A stretch of 64,000 nucleotides of DNA, from positions 93,614,078 through 93,678,077 of the forward strand of contig OX375879.1 in NCBI GenBank assembly GCA_947359465.1, in the 5' to 3' direction. A program made the position numbers and the translations under genes. Shown piece after piece: positions 48,024 through 58,129 of the stretch. The notes under the pieces were generated by a model. The model had not been told where the DNA came from, ran no database searches, and saw nothing but the letters and a program-made list of their open reading frames with translations. Position 1 is the first letter of the stretch. Each line of letters begins with the position of its first letter. Origin of the DNA: Metellina segmentata (Eukaryota; Arthropoda; Arachnida; Araneae; Tetragnathidae).

Positions 48024-48250
48024 CTAGCAGAATTAATTACCCTTCGTTGCTCGGATTGAATTAATTAAATGTTGATTGAAAAGTTATATGACTAATCACT
48101 TCTCTTTCGTAAAAGAATACTAGCGGCATTTAAGTGTACGGAAAATAATTTTTAATAACCTTTTAAATTTTTCATCGCTTTTAGTTACTTTGGACGCAAA
48201 TCTGTATACATAATACAGCCACTCTCTCTCTATATATATATATTCTACAT
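48024..48250 (-). mobile_element. Helitron A-type 3' end inside the Harbinger element
   Basis: On the minus strand the sequence TTTGCGTCCAAAGTAA ... CCGTACACTTAAATG ... TTTTCAATCAACAT ... CCGAGCAACGAAGGGTAA ends TTCTGCTAG, followed by T. This follows the order of the last 230 bp of Helitron A but is more diverged, with (TA)n near 48235. No 5' end is present. Confidence 0.75.
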
Positions 48251-48541
48251 ATACTCTATTTTACATAATCTTTTTCGTCACTATTCAGTTTCGCTCTCCG
48301 CATCATCTTCAGCAGTCGACACTCGAACACCAACTAAACCGTGTGTGAACAACCACTCTCCCACTTGCCGTTTTATCGTTTAGTAGAGCTACTAAATCAC
48401 TCGCTACTCGACTAAATTACTGGCCTAGTGTGTAGCAGCCTTAACTGAGCTATGAAGAGCTCTATTGAATGTTATATCGACGCCGATGTTTCTTCCTCAT
48501 TGGTTTAACTGTTATTATTTTGTCCCATGTCCCTTTTAAAT

Positions 48542-48547
48542 AATAAA
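48542..48547 (+). terminator. Polyadenylation signal of the gypsy LTR
   Basis: AATAAA lies in the last remnant of the LTR, about 45 bp before its presumed end, where R/U5 signals are expected. Confidence 0.45.
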
Positions 48548-48591
48548 GTTTCCATGTCTTAACTTGAAGTTCTCTATTTGATCCCATAATT

Positions 48592-48815
48592 TTGAATCAC
48601 GGTCAGTTGACGAGGCAACACCTGAGCTAGCACCCCACTTTTCAAACTTCCACACCAAACCGACGTGAGGACTTTGGGTCAGGACAGATTTAGCACCAGC
48701 CGCCTCAACACCATACGCTTACAAGCATCCATACACTGACTCGGATTCGAACCAGGAAGCCTCCGATCTAGACGCTAACACCTTAACCACCAGACCGGTT
48801 GGTCGGCGACTGCGT
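48592..48815 (-). mobile_element. SINE family 1, head and body, tail missing
   Basis: The minus-strand head has an A-box-like GGTGGTTAAGGTGTTAG and a perfect B box GGTTCGAATCC, then the family body (GTCCTCACGTCGG, GGTGCTAGCTCAGGTGTTGC). It stops where the gypsy LTR ends, so the tail is missing. Confidence 0.85.
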
Positions 48816-48819
48816 AAGA

Positions 48820-50275
48820 GACATTATTAAGCATGTTACCAAACTATGCTACAATCCAGTCCTTTAGTCAATAAAATTATCCTTCAACATTAATATCACA
48901 ATTGCTGATCAATCGTTAAATATTCACACAATAAACAATCGTTCAAATTTCCTGCCTACTTCATTCAATACATAATACAATACCAGGCTCAAGTATTCAC
49001 GCCCAAACTACAATTTGTGTTTCGACACGACCTACCATTTTTTTAGCATCTTATAGCCCTCTCTTGCCCTCGACGCCCCCTTGTTTTCCCAGGGGTAGGA
49101 TTGCCCCAAGAGGTGAGTAATGACTACTTTGGATAAATATGATTCAAACTAACAGATTTACACATCTTTCTGCTTTTGAGATGTCTTGATTTTATTCTAT
49201 TACAGTGCTCAGCAAACATTTTCACAAATTCTCTTTTCAAATAATTCTTACCTGAACTCATTTTTGTTTGCAGGAAGACAAAAAATTAGCTAATTTAATT
49301 TTTGCACTTCGTACTAAAACCGTTATCTCATTGATCATCAAACTTCAAAGTATAGCAAAAACCCGATAGGTCAATATCAAAGCCGACATTCAAATTTAGT
49401 GCGTAACTCGATCTCTGAAATCTAATTTAGAGTTAGTTAATTAGTTTTAGAGATTTGATTAAGAGTCTCAAACTAATAATAATGAATCACCGTTAAGTTT
49501 CTCCTTGCATTGGCTGTGACCCGCCCTATTAATACTCACGATACGCAGTCCTCCTAATTTCCATACAAAAGTTAGAACGCAAGTCGTTTCACAGAAAGGA
49601 ATACATAACAAATTAATTACATGCTACTAAATGAAATCACCTTACCATAAATTAATTTAGAGTCTTGAAAATAATGTTCTAGCGTGGCAACCTAATCAAG
49701 GAATCGAAATACATTGTAATAGTCTATGCTTAATGAGTAGTTGGATTCTATGAGAATGTTACTTAAGTTTATTACGGTTATCATACGTTACTAGAAGATA
49801 TATAATTATTAATTTGTGTGTTAGCTTTAAAATGGAGTTCGGGGGAGTGTATGAGCAATTTTTAAATTTTTTAGCGTATTGCTACTTATACGAAGAAAAC
49901 ATCATTTTGTGCTGTCTGGTCTAGGCCCTGTTTACATCCTGGTCCACAAACTCTCATTTTTATTATACATATATTTATACAATCACCGGGGTAGGCGAGT
50001 GTCAGCAAGCAGTGGCCACAACTGACCCCACGAAAAGACTGTCTCAGACAAGAAAAATTTTACATTAGAGATCAATACCAAATACGATTGATTTTTTTAA
50101 TAAGTAATTTTTTCAATTCAATATATTTTCGCAAGAGATTGTAAAGTCACGTCGATTGGAACTCTTCGCAATTCGAATTTGGCCGCATTTAACAATGACG
50201 AGGTTTTGGTTTGCGAAACCAACCGAGTGGGGATTCGTATCATTCACCGGAGGTTAACGACTCCGTGCTCGCCAT
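48820..50275. other. No gene recognised; relics of Helitron 3' ends
   Basis: Around 49984-50040 (CACCGGGGTAGGCGAG) and 50205-50275 (GGTTTGCGAAACCAACC, then TTCACCGG and GCTCGCC) are decayed versions of the hairpin series of Helitron family B. The rest has no recognisable element. Confidence 0.45.
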
Positions 50276-50300
50276 ATATATATATATATATATATATATC
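50276..50300 (+). repeat. (TA)n microsatellite
   Basis: About 12 TA units between a decayed Helitron end and a TTAA-MITE fragment. Confidence 0.9.
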
Positions 50301-50535
50301 ACGATCTGACAGTTTTGCTAATAACGGGATAGCTCGTTGAGACACATTCACCATATTGTTAAATTTATAAAATCCTGCCTTCCAGGGCCTTAAAGAGGAA
50401 AGCATTCAGAATGTTTAAGCTCTTTCTTATCTTCTTCTTTGGGTGAAACACATACTTTCTTTAAGATTATCCTTACCCTTCAAGTGGTTTCGATGACATA
50501 TCTCGTCGATCAAAATCTGGTCAGTTTTGCTCATT
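50300..50535. mobile_element. TTAA-type MITE fragments
   Basis: CACGATCTGACAGTTTTGCT followed by AATAACGGGATAGCTCGTTGA, and further right TCAAGTGGTTTCGATGACAT, ATCTCGTCGATCAAA and CTGGTCAGTTTTGCT, are subterminal motifs of the family at 52298-52829. Clear TTAA borders are missing. Confidence 0.5.
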
Positions 50536-50569
50536 GTATTGAGTTGAAAATAGCCACCTCCACAAAAAA

Positions 50570-51220
50570 TCTCTATATATAATTCTCTTACGTGGCTCAC
50601 GAAAAAGACGTTATTTGTAATCGCGTTTTGGCAACACTGTACGATTGTTTGTTTATCGCGAAGTCTCGCGCATCGATTGAATTTATAGCGTTATCGGATG
50701 AAATTTTATTGAAAAAAAAAAGGAAATTTTAATGAGCTGTTGCAGTTAGTTTATAATAGAAATCAAAGAAAGTGGAGGATCTTTTCAGGGCCATTTAAAA
50801 AACGGTCCTTTTCAGGGCCAACAATTATAGTTCAACAAGACGCTTGCACTACAACTTTCGGCAACAAACTCAATGAAAAAGTGTGGGTCGTTTTAGTGCT
50901 GGGAAAATGTACACACAAACAACATGCTGGGTATTCAATTTCCAAAGCAACGCTCACATTTCGAGTCAAAATTTGCACAAAGTTTTCCTTTGAATTCTGA
51001 TTTTAGAGATACTGTATATATTTTTTCTGTAATACAGCAAATTTAGATTCGAAAAACATTTTTTTGGTAACATATTTTGTAAACAATCCCTTCTGCTAGG
51101 ACACATGTCTTCATTGAGGCGAGAGAAGCGAGCATAGGTTCGCGCAGCGAACCAATGAGGATTGCGAAGCAATCCTCCAGGGGTTGGCGAGCGTTAGCGA
51201 GCAGGGTGCAAGCCCCCTAG
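50570..51220 (+). mobile_element. Helitron B, short copy
   Basis: It begins TCTCTATATATAATTCTC after A and ends with GGTTCGCGCAGCGAACC, GGATTGCGAAGCAATCC, GGCGAGCGTTAGCGAGC and GCAAGCCCCCTAG, then T. The four-hairpin end is nearly intact. An 86-codon open frame at 50740-51000 includes SGPTIIVQQDACTTTFGNKL, which I do not recognise. Confidence 0.82.
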
Positions 51221-52297
51221 TAACTTATAATGCAGTAATAAATTTTTTTTTCAGCCCAACTGGACATTAGAAACGCGATTTCTTCAGTCGAAAATATACA
51301 GAAATAAGACATAGAATACAAACAAAGGGACGAAAAACAGATAACAAGAACAAAAATGCATTGAAGCCGCCGAGTTAGACAAACAATCCTGTTAGAGAAA
51401 GTCCTCTGAGAGATATTTTGGTTAGTGGTGCATATAGAAAGTGTAACAATAGTATTTTCTAACGTGTAACCAATATCCACCACAAAATAGTTTTACAGAC
51501 AAAGTTGAGCTTCTTTCACATGTCTTGAAATTGATGAACTGATGACTCAATTATGTAAACACACGCTTAAAAAAGCTGTCTGATAGTGGGTATATATGAC
51601 TCCCACAACCGGCACTTTGATGAAAGGTATATTAGATACAGTTGTAATTCCAATATTAGGCCACTCACTACCGACAACTCTGTAGAGCAGTGATAACATT
51701 TGCTTCTTCTATTCCTATTACGAAGTCACACTTCGTTGCAACTCATACACGCTTCGTTGCATCAAAATACAGGGTGTTTTACTGTGTCGCACTTCATCCA
51801 TTACATCACCACGCATATGGAAATACATCTATATCAGGTGGTACGTGACTTACTTATAACGCCTTGGCGATAAATTTTGCTGGAAACACCGCTAGATCTT
51901 ATCAGTCTTACAGCCACTTACAAAATGATCGGACTCGTAATAAACTTTCCTGTCAACGTCGACACCACTGTGATGCAGCTGCCTCACCAGTTAAATGATG
52001 ATTGTCTTCTATGGGATTATAAAAAACCACTTATGATATCAGACAACCATGATATTAGATGATGAGTACATCTGATATCATCGCCTTACCGAATATGATA
52101 AGGCAGATCTTTATCGGTCTCACTTTCGCCCTCTCACTTAATGAGTAATCTATCGACTAGTAGCATCTATCAAAATCAATTACTGCTAAATTCTGAATGG
52201 AGTGTTGTGATGAATATGTTCATCATTACTTCAAAAATAAATTTTAGATTTAGAGAGCGTAACTTATCTCAACCTCTAAACACCATCCTTCCTCTCC
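51221..52297. other. No gene recognised
   Basis: Short open frames only. An imperfect inverted repeat around GATATCAG lies at 52030-52080. Confidence 0.4.
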
Positions 52298-52829
<532 letters not shown>

Positions 52830-52830
52830 C

Positions 52831-53407
52831 ATGGCGCTTCTTCCCAACCCATAAAATATTCTTACACGATCTTTGCAACTAAAGGGTTAAATATATTCTC
52901 AACATAATGTGACATTTCGTAAGAGAAATAAAACTGATACAAGAAATTGAAACCCATGCTGTGACATAGAGGGCATGTTTTGTGGAGTGATAGAGGAGCG
53001 ATCTTTATGATCGCTGGAACAGTTTGTCACCTACCTCCACTGTCCCTACAAGGCTTATGCTTCCTCCCTACAGCATAAGAATGATAAATGGAGCGAATTC
53101 TCACTACCGAGTATGGAGAAAAATCCACTTATTGCGTATAATTTATTACTGATGCCGAGCAAATTGTCAGTGTGCTGGAAGAATCGATAACCAGACGTGC
53201 TTCCTTATGTTACGAGAAGCTTATTTTTCAAGGAAGGATTCGATCTAAGTGTCAGTATTGAATGTTGCTGATACGGTGAACTGGATTGCGAATGTATTTG
53301 GAAGTTTTAATGTATTTTTGATCGTTTCTACTCTTCTTTTGATTCCGGTGAAATTAAAGTTTGAATATTCACGTTATAGTTTGGTTAGTGGTTATGTTGT
53401 GTTATAA
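52831..53407. other. No gene recognised
   Basis: Less AT-rich in its first half; no open frame with a recognisable motif. Confidence 0.4.
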
Positions 53408-53553
53408 TACAGAGGCTGTTCGCACATTTTTTAGACGATTTGGTTTAGCGGTAATAAGAAATCATTTGCTGCAAAAGAGATAATTGCAGTTGTACTATGT
53501 TTTTAAAAGTCAAAATTATCGTCTACGGCTTGAGAGGTTTGTTTTTATTCAAA

Positions 53554-54916
53554 ATGGCGTTTTTAACGAAGCAGTGGTTCGAAGACTATATTTATGCTCT
53601 TTCCGAAGAGAAATATTCATATTCCGTTATCCAAAAACGATGTGATAGTCATGATTTTGTGATATCTAAAGCTTCGATGGTAATGGTAATTTTTTAGTTA
53701 ACGTCGTACTAGAGCAACACAACGGGCTATTGACGACGGTCCGGGATCAGTCCCTTAAGGAAAGATACGAGGACAACACCTCGTAATTTTGAACCACGGT
53801 CAGATGACGAAGCAACACCTGAGCTGGCACCCCACTCTCCAAACTTCCACGCCAACCCAAAGTGAGGACTTTCGGCCACGACAGATTTAAGGTGCACCAG
53901 CCGCCTCTACACCATACGCTTACAAACATCCTTGCCCGGACCCGGATTCGAACCAGGAACCTTCCGATCTAGAGGCTAACACTTTAACCACTATACCGGT
54001 TGGTCGGCTAAAGCGTCGATAGGTAATATCGTCAACAAGAAAGTAAAAAAACGTCAAATGGGAGCCCCAAGTGGGACAAAAATTCCAAACAATGTTTACT
54101 GTAAACAAAATGATAAACATTGATTTAAATCTTAAGAAAGCAAAATATCGCAATGTGCATCGTCTTTCTCAAAAGCATATCGCTGAACGCAGGACATGTT
54201 GCCGAATTCTATATGAGAATTACTTATCCAAAGAAAAATGGAAAAAATTGTCACAATAGATGAATCATGGGTGTATTTAAATGATTGCAGCAAAAAAAGA
54301 GCCATTTATCCAAAGGGGGAGCCATATTCCAAAAGGGGGGAATAAAAGGGGAGAAAAAAATTTAAGTACATGATTCACAGAATCGAAAGAAAGTTTTTCT
54401 AAGAGATTTATAATTGTTGCTGGTTTTTCATATAATGGCAAGTTAAAAATAAAGAGAGTGGGGGAAAAAATGTCAACATTAACTCCAAATACTATCAGGA
54501 ACATATTTGATCGCCAATTTTCTGAATGAAATACCATCGTTTTACCCAAAGTGCTATCAATCTGCGGAACTCCATCAAGACAAAGCTAACAGTCACACAT
54601 CAAAATCCACTGTAAATTTCCTAAAAGAAATTAAACAAAAAACTGGTATCAAGGCCATACCCTTCACTGATATCCCTACTAAATCTCCCGATGTATCACC
54701 TATGGATTTTTGTGCTTTCGGATTTTTAAAATCTGCATTATCCAAACGTCGTCCCACAACCCTTACAGGACTCTGGAAACTGTTCAGGAGGAATGGGATA
54801 GAATACCTCTTCTGACACTTCAAAAGGCATTATTATCCTGGAAATTACGGTGTCGAAAGATAGTTCAGAATAAGGGCTATGAAATAGAACATTTAAAACA
54901 CAAGAATTTTATGTAA
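53554..54916 (+). pseudogene. Mariner-like transposase, DD41D type, inactivated
   Basis: The start MAFLTKQWFEDYIYALSEEK is followed by a helix-turn-helix region broken by the SINE, then KKVKKRQMGAPSGTK, TIDESWVYL (first catalytic Asp), LHQDKANSHTSKST (second Asp) and IPTKSPDVSPMDFCAFGFLK (third Asp), and ends KGYEIEHLKHKNFM with TAA. There are 41 residues between the second and third Asp, the spacing of the rosa family known from insects. Several frameshifts and stops lie between the blocks. The gene was already a target of the SINE, so it has been dead for some time. Confidence 0.9.
53685..54008 (-). mobile_element. SINE family 1, full-length copy with target duplication
   Basis: The head at the right (minus strand) has TAGTGGTTAAAGTG as A box and GGTTCGAATCC as perfect B box; the tail at the left ends GACGTTAACTAAAAAA. 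The flanks TAAAGCTTCGATGGTAAT (53667-53684) and TAAAGCGTCGATAGGTAAT (54009-54027) are a slightly diverged target duplication made from the mariner coding sequence. This copy gives the full layout of the family, about 320 bp. Confidence 0.93.
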
Positions 54917-54974
54917 TTTAGTTTTGTGAATACAATATACATTGTCTAAAAAATGTGCGAACAGCCTCTGTATT

Positions 54975-55320
54975 AGATCTGTAACAGTACTTCCTAGCAC
55001 CTTCATGTCTGATAAGCGATATTAAATCTCCTAGTTGTAGTTTTGTAATTAGAATGTCTGTAATATGTGTGCAGTAATAATCGAAGGAATGATTTCCCAA
55101 AAACCTTCTGCCTCATTTCCTAACTATATTCAGTAAATGTAACATTCCTTGAAAAGTCATTGCAAGCCTGTACGCATTTATCACTATTTCCAAGGTTACT
55201 AATTTGTATTTATAATGCAATTGCAATCTCGTATCGTTACATGATTTAGGTCACTCCATACTTTTAAGTGTCGCTTACCTTAGCGACACTCAAAATATGT
55301 TTAGCTTCAAGCGTTTAACA
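54975..55320. other. No gene; one small hairpin
   Basis: AGTGTCGCT and AGCGACACT (55268-55291) form a perfect 9-bp stem with a 6-base loop. Nothing else is recognised. Confidence 0.5.
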
Positions 55321-55324
55321 CAGT

Positions 55325-56326
55325 TGGTAAAGATACGATGTAGCATCTGAGACGTGTTTGTCGTCATTTAATTTTTCTCGCCAAATGACGACGGCGACCG
55401 CATCCAGCATGGCGGCCATCTTAGCTATTCGATTTGTTATGTGAAAAAAAGAATGCACAAATAAAAGTAAAGAATAATTGGAAGCAAATTTTCTGATTCT
55501 GTATAAGCAATATCCACACGATGAACCTTTGCATATATGGAAATGAAAATGAGGAATACACAAATAAATAATAAAAATTATAGAAAACTGAAACTTACTC
55601 TCACTATGTTTCCTAAGTGTTATATTTCTGCCCTTTCACACTGATAAATTTCGTTCACGTACATCCTTTCTACACATCTATTTGTACCTATCACCCGTAT
55701 CCTTTCTTAATGTTTAAATCATTTCACTGCCACAATGCTGGACATTTAACACTTTTGGTAACAAGCCAACTTTTTTGCACCATTCGATAACTTTCAAACT
55801 CTCCGGATCATGCATACTCATCACACATTTTTCCAAAAATAAGTCATTTATATTTTCAGTCAAACCATCCATTGCCATACTTGATCAAGGTAAGTGAGCG
55901 GATAATAAATGTGTATAATCACAAACGATACTTAATTAATTGAATTTTTAATTTAAAAAAAAACAAAGGAAACTCAATTAAATAAAAAATATGCAACGTA
56001 CTTGAATTTATAAACTTAAAGGAAATACAACGAACGTTAAACACAGTACAAACAAGCACAACAATCAACGTCAAAAGAACGATAAAAAGTATTAATGGTT
56101 CCAATTTAAAAAAATGCCGTTAAAGCGGTAACGAATCATATAACGCGATAAATCCAATTCTTAACAAATCACAGAACACGACAAATTCAAATTTCATTGC
56201 CATGGTGTAAATCTAAACAAAATTTCCCGACGTTGGGTTGCCTTAAAGCTTGTTCAAAACATTAAGGTTACCATGTTTGGCGATAAATCGTCGCTGTTTC
56301 GGATTCTACATCTCACCCATTTATTT
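55325..56326 (-). mobile_element. Merlin-like element, larger copy
   Basis: The ends contain GATGTAGCATCTGAGAC (left) and, inverted, GATGTAGAATCCGAAAC (right). Flanking segments align in inverse orientation with the 399-bp element at 58130-58528: TTAATTTTTCTCGCCAAATG, CGATTTGTTATG, GAGGAATACACAAAT, CGCGATAAATCC and AAGGTTACCATGTTTGGC. An extra segment at about 55585-56125, absent from the small copy, encodes the transposase N-terminal relic. The target duplication is not clear. Confidence 0.6.
55603..55878 (-). pseudogene. Merlin/ISXO2-type transposase, N-terminal relic
   Basis: The minus-strand frame starts MAMDGLTENINDLFLEKCVM, continues SLKVIEWCKKVGLLPKVLNV and QHCGSEMI, then TAA. After the stop, DRYK.MCRKD and KGRNITLRKHSESK follow in one frame with further stops. 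The layout (W/F LLP...C..CG..M...D.YKW.CRK..RKG) is the N-terminal zinc-ribbon region of ISXO2-like Merlin transposases. The catalytic core is absent. Confidence 0.5.
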
Positions 56327-56525
56327 TTCAAGAAACAAGGATTAAACTTAAGAACACAGTAAATTGCCGCTCGACTAAATAGCGTCTAAAATATTCCTTT
56401 CCAAACGGCGATTTGGATAGGTCGTCATATATGAATGCCTTCCACTTGCATTCAAGTTGAATTGCATATAGCAAACATACAACAAATTACCAAATTGCAA
56501 TATTATCACTAATCAGTGTTGATAT

Positions 56526-57332
56526 TGGTACAGCTACACTCTACGTTTATGACTGATGGAAACGGCTTGGCGATTTTTTTTGGCGCACTTCTAAAGTCGC
56601 CAAGGAAAGAATTATTTCTTAACTCTTTTCCTGTCACAATTTTTTTTTTCAACACACTTTTTAAGCACATTTCAGAACGTTTTAAAAAGTATATTTTTAA
56701 AAACATTTCACAAAAAGTAGTAAGCTTAATCACATATCAAAACACATTTGTGAACCAGCAGAGAAACTAAGCTACGAATGGTAAGAATACCCTGAAACTT
56801 ATCAATTGCACTAAATACAGTGAGCATGTTGAAAAAGAAAAAAATTTACAAAAGAAAAAAAAGCAAGAAATAATACCTGATAAGGTCAGAATTCTCTCGT
56901 AAAAAAATAATGAAAACGAAAATGGTCAAAAAAAACAACTCTTAGTCCTGTCGTGAAAACTATTATAACAAAATAAAAAATCCACAACTGTCAACATACA
57001 AATAAATGGACCAATGGTATCACAGAAAACGATTTAAAAGGACCAATGCAATAAAAGGATATTTTAAAAACAAAATAACCAATGGGAGGAAAGAAAAAAT
57101 TTCAAACGAATCAATGAAATCAAACGATTTTAACGGATTTTTGAAGAATTTTCTAGAATATTCAAAATGAAAATTGAAAGTTTCCGTTTGCCGAGGTTGC
57201 CGTGAAAAACCACAACAACAGCAACGAAAGATGGGTTGCCTTAATTTATCGTAACTCGCTACTAGAATTGCTCCAAAAAAAAAATCGCCAAGCCGTTGCC
57301 ATCACTCATAAACGTAGAGTGTAGCTGTACCA
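56526..57332. mobile_element. Long-TIR element, 807 bp, with possible 6-bp target duplication
   Basis: The inverted ends (TGGTACAGCTACACTCTACG, then TTTATGA.TGATGG.AACGG and CTTGGCGATTTTTTT) run for about 75 bp with few mismatches. TGATAT occurs directly outside both ends (56520-56525 and 57333-57338). It is related to the 320-bp element at 28042-28361. The interior has no transposase. A 6-bp duplication is not usual for the common superfamilies, so the class is left open. Confidence 0.8.
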
Positions 57333-57501
57333 TGATATTTATTGGTAATTGGTGATGGTAGTGTGTTCTTGAAATTTGGTTTGACTCTCTGCAGATGTTT
57401 CAATAAATACATTCTTCAACTTTATATTAATTTATTTGGGATGTATATATACCTCTTTGTTTAGCTAATAACAATTTATCATTTAGAAAATTGAAAATGA
57501 A

Positions 57502-57507
57502 TTTATT
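57502..57507 (-). terminator. Polyadenylation signal overlapping the H2B-like stop
   Basis: On the minus strand AATAAA begins at the second base of the TAA stop codon. A second minus-strand AATAAA lies near 57430. No histone-type 3' stem-loop followed by a purine-rich element is visible, as expected for a polyadenylated, replication-independent histone variant. Confidence 0.55.
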
Positions 57508-57898
57508 ATAACCCGAATGCTCCTGAAAAATACGAATAAACAGCCAATCTTCCAAACTCAATCGATGAACCTGCTAAATGTTCAGGAAAGCTCATTTTAA
57601 CAGCAGCCTCCAGGTCTCTTGGTGTTAGAGTTTTTTTTGGACTCCGACGAATCAATCTAAGGACCTCTACTTCGAGTAGTTCTATTATGTGGACAATAAA
57701 ATCATCCAATTGTTCCACAGTCCATTTCTTCAGTTTCATTTTGGGAGCAATTAATTTTTTCACACGTAGAACGAAAAGTTTAAATGAAGTCGATGTATTG
57801 CTTTTTCTCACCTTCTTTTTACCTGTCAATTCCACGAGTCTTTTAAACTGACAAGAGCTTTTTGGTAGGGTGTGTAATTCAGCAGGTTCTTGGAACAT
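57506..57898 (-). CDS. Divergent histone H2B-like protein, 130 aa, intronless
   Basis: The ATG follows an in-frame TGA 21 bases upstream and has A at -3. Residues 38-127 can be aligned with canonical H2B without gaps, by eye at roughly 27% identity: alpha-1 SFKLFVLRVKKLIAP (38-52), alpha-2 around DDFIVHIIELLEVEVLRLI (65-83), alpha-3 TLTPRDLEAAVKMSFP (90-105), alpha-C HLAGSSIEFGRLAVYSY (107-123). A basic patch KKKVRK (27-32) lies where H2B has its repression region. The N-terminal tail is lysine-poor. The position of the canonical ubiquitinated lysine (K120) is Ser, and the two acidic-patch glutamates align with His and Phe. The role is inferred: a nucleosomal H2B variant, possibly germline-specific. 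A short-lived retrocopy is an alternative. A Merlin MITE begins 232 bp upstream; a long-TIR element ends 174 bp downstream. Confidence 0.8.
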   Translation of the reverse strand: MFQEPAELHTLPKSSCQFKRLVELTGKKKVRKSNTSTSFKLFVLRVKKLIAPKMKLKKWTVEQLDDFIVHIIELLEVEVLRLIRRSPKKTLTPRDLEAAVKMSFPEHLAGSSIEFGRLAVYSYFSGAFGL

Positions 57899-58129
57899 TT
57901 TTCTATCTGGAGATCAAGTTGAATAAGTCTTGCAAAAGTTGTTTTCTTTCAATGTGATTCGATAATGGTGGATGGTTTTGTTTATTTTCGATACTTTAAA
58001 ACGGATTCCAGATGCTGTATGAAAAAATAGTTCAGTAAGAGGATTTCTCGTGAGTGTTTTGTTTTTTCATTGTGTAAATACTTGCTCTATTTATGAAGCG
58101 CAGTTTTGTCAGTAGTGTTTTAATGCTTT
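57899..58129 (-). promoter_or_regulatory. Upstream region of the H2B-like gene
   Basis: The 231 bp between the ATG and the Merlin MITE are the only unique sequence upstream of the gene. No canonical TATA box or histone-type octamer is evident. If the gene is transcribed, its start site lies here or inside the MITE. Confidence 0.25.

Larger units (their letters stand above)
47436..48441. mobile_element. PIF/Harbinger element with TAA target duplication
   Basis: The ends AGGCTGCTACACACTAGG are inverted repeats, extending with few mismatches for about 45 bp (CAGTAATTTAGTC, AGTAGCGAGTGA). TAA flanks both sides (47433-47435 and 48442-48444), the 3-bp duplication of PIF/Harbinger elements. A decayed MADF/Myb-like frame inside supports the superfamily. 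It interrupts the gypsy LTR and itself holds a Helitron 3' end. Confidence 0.85.
41588..48590 (+). mobile_element. Gypsy 3' LTR, interrupted by nested elements
   Basis: A purine-rich GTCGGAGGGCCGAT precedes TGTGAGAAAATAGTCCCC, the likely LTR start. The LTR continues to 41670, resumes at 47386-47435 with a TATA-like box and a GC-rich start region, and resumes again from 48442 with an AATAAA. Its end is near 48590, where a SINE begins. Removing the two inserts gives an LTR of about 280 bp. The exact right boundary and a target duplication are not visible, and no 5' LTR is seen in the window. Confidence 0.6.
53410..54970 (+). mobile_element. DD41D (rosa-like) mariner element with exact ends
   Basis: The inverted repeats are identical for 27 bp, beginning CAGAGGCTGTTCGCAC, with TA on both sides (53408-53409 and 54971-54972). 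Without the SINE inserted at 53685-54008 the element is about 1.2 kb, the usual size for mariner relatives. It encodes a decayed transposase on the plus strand. Confidence 0.93.

Noticed and set aside
50740..51000. 86-codon frame inside the short Helitron B copy as a captured gene
   Set aside because: No recognisable motif, and other family B copies in the window do not show a corresponding frame.
53930..54008. tRNA gene on the minus strand with perfect B box
   Set aside because: It is the head of a full-length SINE with a target duplication. No acceptor stem closes the cloverleaf.
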